DNA from: Streptomyces sp. TS71-3
GTDB lineage: Bacteria; Actinomycetota; Actinomycetes; Streptomycetales; Streptomycetaceae
DNA length: 64,000 bases
Direction: 5' to 3'
NCBI RefSeq assembly: GCF_018327685.1
Contig: NZ_BNEL01000003.1
Span: 2,976,001-3,040,000, forward strand
The position numbers and the translations under genes were made by a program. Of this stretch, positions 61,620-64,000 are shown in pieces. How positions within the stretch are numbered: the stretch's first letter is position 1; every line of letters begins with the position of its first letter. A model generated the notes under the pieces. The model ran no database searches. It was not told the DNA's origin and saw only the letters and a program-made list of their open reading frames with translations.

Positions 61620-62582
61620 ATGTCGCCCCGCCCTCGTATGTCCCGATTGCGCCGCGCCTCGCTCGCCGCGCTCGTCACCGCCGCGGTGGCCGTGCCGGTG
61701 TCGGGCGCCGCCGGTCCCGCGGACGTGCCCGCACCCGTGCCCACCGTCTCGGGGCTGCCCGCTGCCGCCACGCCGGCGGCCCTCACCGAGCGGTACGCCG
61801 CAACCCGCGCCGACATCGGGGCAGCCGCGCGCTCGGCCGGCCGCCACGGCGACACCAGGCGCGCGCACGCGCTGCGCGCCATGGCGTCCCCCGGGCGCCG
61901 GTTCCTCTCCTTCGACGGCCGGTACGGGGGCCGCACCGTCGAGGTCGTCGGCGATCTCTCCACGGCCGAGCGCATAGCCGTGCTGGTCCCCGGGGCGGGC
62001 GTCAGCGTCGACGACTACTGGCGGCTGCGGAACGAAGCCGCCGCGCTGCACCGGCAACTCGGCGACCCCACCGCCGTCGTGGCCTGGCTCGGCTACCGGG
62101 CCCCGGCCTCGATGAGCCTGGCGGAGATCACGACGGCGCGGGCCGAGGAGGCCGCACCCGGGCTCCGGAGGTTCGTCGACGCGCTGCACCGGCTCAAGCC
62201 CGCGGCACGCACCTCCCTCGTCTGCCACTCCTACGGCAGCGTCGTCTGCGCCCGTGCCGCCGCCGGACTCCCCGTCGCCGCCCTCGTCCTGACCGGCAGC
62301 CCCGGCACGGGCTACCGCACCGTCGGCGACCTGCACGCCGGCGCTGAGGTCTGGGCGGGCCGCAGCAGTGGCGACTGGATCGCGAACGTCCCGCACCTCA
62401 GCCTCCACCTCCCCTTCGTGACCCTCGGATTCGGGACCGATCCGGTGTCGCCCGAGTTCGGGGCCGAGGTCTTCGCGGCGGGCGGGGGAACCCACAGCGA
62501 CTACCTCACGGCGGGCTCCACGGCGCTCGCGAACATCGCCCGGATCGTGAACGGCCTGAGGCCGGAGGTCCCTCATGCGTGA
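61620..62582 (+). CDS. Secreted alpha/beta hydrolase (DUF1023-like)
   Basis: 320-residue exported protein. A Sec/Tat-like signal (RMSRLRRASLAALVTAAVAVPVSG, about residues 6-30) precedes the hydrolase domain. The strand IAVLVPGAGVSVDDY and the nucleophile elbow LVCHSYGSVVCARAA (Ser in GHSYG-like CHSYGS, about residue 204) fit the DUF1023 group of alpha/beta hydrolases. A candidate Asp is in TGSPGTGYR and a late His in GGTHSDYL. The ATG at 61620 has GGAAGGAAG upstream. It is divergent from the AAA+ operon (258-bp gap) and overlaps the acyltransferase gene by 8 bp, so the two are coupled. Confidence 0.82.
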   Translation: MSPRPRMSRLRRASLAALVTAAVAVPVSGAAGPADVPAPVPTVSGLPAAATPAALTERYAATRADIGAAARSAGRHGDTRRAHALRAMASPGRRFLSFDGRYGGRTVEVVGDLSTAERIAVLVPGAGVSVDDYWRLRNEAAALHRQLGDPTAVVAWLGYRAPASMSLAEITTARAEEAAPGLRRFVDALHRLKPAARTSLVCHSYGSVVCARAAAGLPVAALVLTGSPGTGYRTVGDLHAGAEVWAGRSSGDWIANVPHLSLHLPFVTLGFGTDPVSPEFGAEVFAAGGGTHSDYLTAGSTALANIARIVNGLRPEVPHA

Positions 62583-63747
62583 CGTCGTCCGGCGGTTGGA
62601 CGCCGCGACCCCGGCCGACCGCGACCGGGCGGTCGACGCCCTGCGGGCCCTGGCCATCCTCGCCGTGGTGCTCGGCCACTGGCTGGTGACCGCGCTGGTC
62701 GCCAACAGCGGCACCCTGCGCGGCAGCAGCCCGCTCCAGTACCTGCCGGGGCTCACACCGGTCTCCTGGGTGTTCCAGACGCTCGCCGTCTTCTTCCTGG
62801 TGGGCGGGCTGGTCGGCGCGCGGGGCCACGCGGCGGCCCGGGCCCGGGGCACGACGTACGGGCAGTGGCTCGGCGCCCGCGTGGCGCGGCTGTCCCGGCC
62901 GGCCGCCGTGCTGCTGGCGGTGTGGACGGTGGCGATATGCGCGATGCTCGCGGCGGGAGCGGACCCCGTCACCGTGTACACCCTCGGCAAGCGGGTGCTG
63001 TCCCCCCTGTGGTTCCTGCTCGTCTTCGCGGGCCTGACCGCGGCGACGCCGCTGGTGGCGAGGCTCCACCCGCTGTGGCCGCTCGCCGTGGTGCTGGTCG
63101 TCGACCTGATCCGGTTCGGCCTGCACGGGCCCGGCCGGCTCGGCGAGGTGAACGTGACCGCCGGCTGGCTCGTCCCGTACTGCCTCGGCGCGGCCTGGGC
63201 ACGGGGCCGCCTCCAGAGCCGCGTGACCGGCTGGGTCCTCCTGCTCGGGGGCGGCGCCGGCGCCATCGGACTCGTCCTGCGGGCCGGCTACCCCGCCTCG
63301 ATGGTGGGCGTGCCGGGCGAGGCGGTGTCCAACCTCGATCCGCCGAACCTCGTCACGGTCGCCTTCGGGCTCGCCCAGTGCGGCGCCGCACTGCTGCTGC
63401 TCGGCACGCTGCGGCGGGTCCTCGCCCGGCCCGTCCTCTGGGCGGGCGTGGCGCTGGTGAACCTGGCCGCGATGACGATATTCCTCTGGCACCAGACGGC
63501 GATGATGGCGGTCACGGCCGTCGGGCTGCTCGCCGGGGAGCCCCTGCCCGGCCTGCACACCGTGCCCTCCACCATGACCTGGGTGCTGGCGAGGCTGGCC
63601 TGGCTGCCGGCGTTCGCCTTCGCGCTCCTGCTCTGCCTGGCCGCGTTCCACACCTACGAGCAAGGACGGCGCCGGGACTTGAAACGGCAGGGGCGCCTCG
63701 TGCGCCGGCGAGTTCCGGCACCGTCCAAGACGGCGCGGCATGTCTAG
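62575..63747 (+). CDS. Acyltransferase-3 family membrane protein
   Basis: 390-residue integral membrane protein with about ten transmembrane helices. RDRAVDALRALAILAVVLGHWL (about residues 17-38) contains the family's Arg-x6-RAxAI element and the essential His of GHW. Further marks are VFFLVGGLVGA, SRPAAVLLAVW and TIFLWHQTAMM. The family O-acetylates or O-acylates sugars and antibiotics at the membrane. The start overlaps the end of the alpha/beta-hydrolase gene, which suggests that one product may remove and the other add acyl groups, an inference. Confidence 0.88.
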   Translation: MRDVVRRLDAATPADRDRAVDALRALAILAVVLGHWLVTALVANSGTLRGSSPLQYLPGLTPVSWVFQTLAVFFLVGGLVGARGHAAARARGTTYGQWLGARVARLSRPAAVLLAVWTVAICAMLAAGADPVTVYTLGKRVLSPLWFLLVFAGLTAATPLVARLHPLWPLAVVLVVDLIRFGLHGPGRLGEVNVTAGWLVPYCLGAAWARGRLQSRVTGWVLLLGGGAGAIGLVLRAGYPASMVGVPGEAVSNLDPPNLVTVAFGLAQCGAALLLLGTLRRVLARPVLWAGVALVNLAAMTIFLWHQTAMMAVTAVGLLAGEPLPGLHTVPSTMTWVLARLAWLPAFAFALLLCLAAFHTYEQGRRRDLKRQGRLVRRRVPAPSKTARHV

Positions 63748-63757
63748 GGTCGTCCTC

Positions 63758-64000
63758 ATGAAGGAGCCGGGTGTGGTCAGGAGGTTCGCGATCCTCGCGC
63801 GGACCGGGGTGGGGACGCTGCGCGGCGACCTCTGGACGGCCGACGCGGCCCCCCTCACCCGGGGCGGCCGGAGGCGTTGGAGGCCGGCCCTGTCGAACCC
63901 GGCCCTCGTCCTGGTCGGCATCGTCCTGTTCGCCATCAACTGGAACCGGTACTTCTTCGGTTACGGGTTGGGCGCGGTCGGCATCCTGATCGTGGCCGGC
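63758..64000 (+). CDS. Membrane protein N-terminus, cut by window end (possibly a sensor histidine kinase)
   Basis: 81 codons without a stop, from the ATG at 63758, 10 bp after the acyltransferase stop. A cytoplasmic start (RRFAILARTGVGTLRGDLWT) with Arg-rich GGRRRWRP is followed by two hydrophobic segments (ALVLVGIVLFAINW; GYGLGAVGILIVAG). The layout resembles the N-terminus of some actinomycete sensor histidine kinases, but the kinase domain is outside the window. Only membrane location is supported here. Confidence 0.6.
   Translation, partial: MKEPGVVRRFAILARTGVGTLRGDLWTADAAPLTRGGRRRWRPALSNPALVLVGIVLFAINWNRYFFGYGLGAVGILIVAG

Noticed and set aside
1..64000. tRNA genes, IS elements, integrases or attachment sites
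   Set aside because: None recognised when reading both strands; the gene remnants are better explained by deletions than by mobile elements.

Overview
The window is very GC-rich, with actinomycete codon use, many secreted hydrolases, a modular type I polyketide synthase, a consensus CebR-type operator, a DUF5302 gene and rare TTA codons near the 5' ends of secretion and transport genes. All of this points to a Streptomyces or close relative, probably an accessory part of the chromosome. I saw no tRNA, rRNA, CRISPR array, IS element or phage gene.

Layout. 1-9.3 kb: the end of an alpha-galactosidase gene, a DUF4328 membrane protein, a secreted I36-type inhibitor, a secreted HNH-like protein, an APC permease and two small genes. 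This stretch also holds gene wreckage. Two scars each join 5'-truncated remnants of a divergent MarR-regulator/enzyme pair head to head (about 2.8 kb and 9.06 kb). There is also a trace of a sigma factor and an array of eleven GCCTGAC heptamers. 9.3-16.1 kb: one leftward operon (binding protein, ABC ATPase, fused permease, glycerophosphodiesterase, LacI regulator, HAD phosphatase) behind two LacI-type operators; it looks like a phosphate-ester or phosphonate scavenging unit. 16.5-18.3 kb: a GNAT acetyltransferase overlapping an extra IF-1 gene, then GrpB. 18.4-22.5 kb: a leftward agmatinase-NCS1 permease-nitrilase operon with a divergent XRE-cupin regulator. 22.6-24.6 kb: a secreted NodB-type deacetylase.

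25.2-32.1 kb: a broken polyketide synthase locus. An AMP-ligase lacking its C-terminus runs into a ketosynthase lacking its N-terminal half and active-site Cys. AT follows, then a second frame break, then DH-KR-ACP-TE. 32.3-38.0 kb: a PaoABCD-like molybdenum hydroxylase operon with a divergent TetR regulator and two matching operators. 38.4-45.7 kb: an ABC exporter, a PhoD phosphatase, a DUF4190 protein, a beta-propeller protein and a secreted GH5 beta-mannanase (GH5-FN3-CBM2) under a CebR box.

45.9-61.4 kb is the most unusual part. Two rightward genes (an EACC1-like small protein and a CHAT caspase-like protease with Clp-N-like repeats) converge on an eight-gene leftward operon: ClpB-like AAA+ ATPase with a degenerate first ATPase site, Ser/Thr kinase, two large repeat proteins, a J-like protein without HPD, a GrpE-like protein, a divergent Hsp70 and a zinc-ribbon/TPR protein. 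Almost all neighbours overlap or are separated by a few bases. I infer a chaperone-regulated protease system, probably for conflict or stress-triggered proteolysis. 61.6-64 kb: an alpha/beta hydrolase, an acyltransferase-3 membrane protein and the start of another membrane protein.
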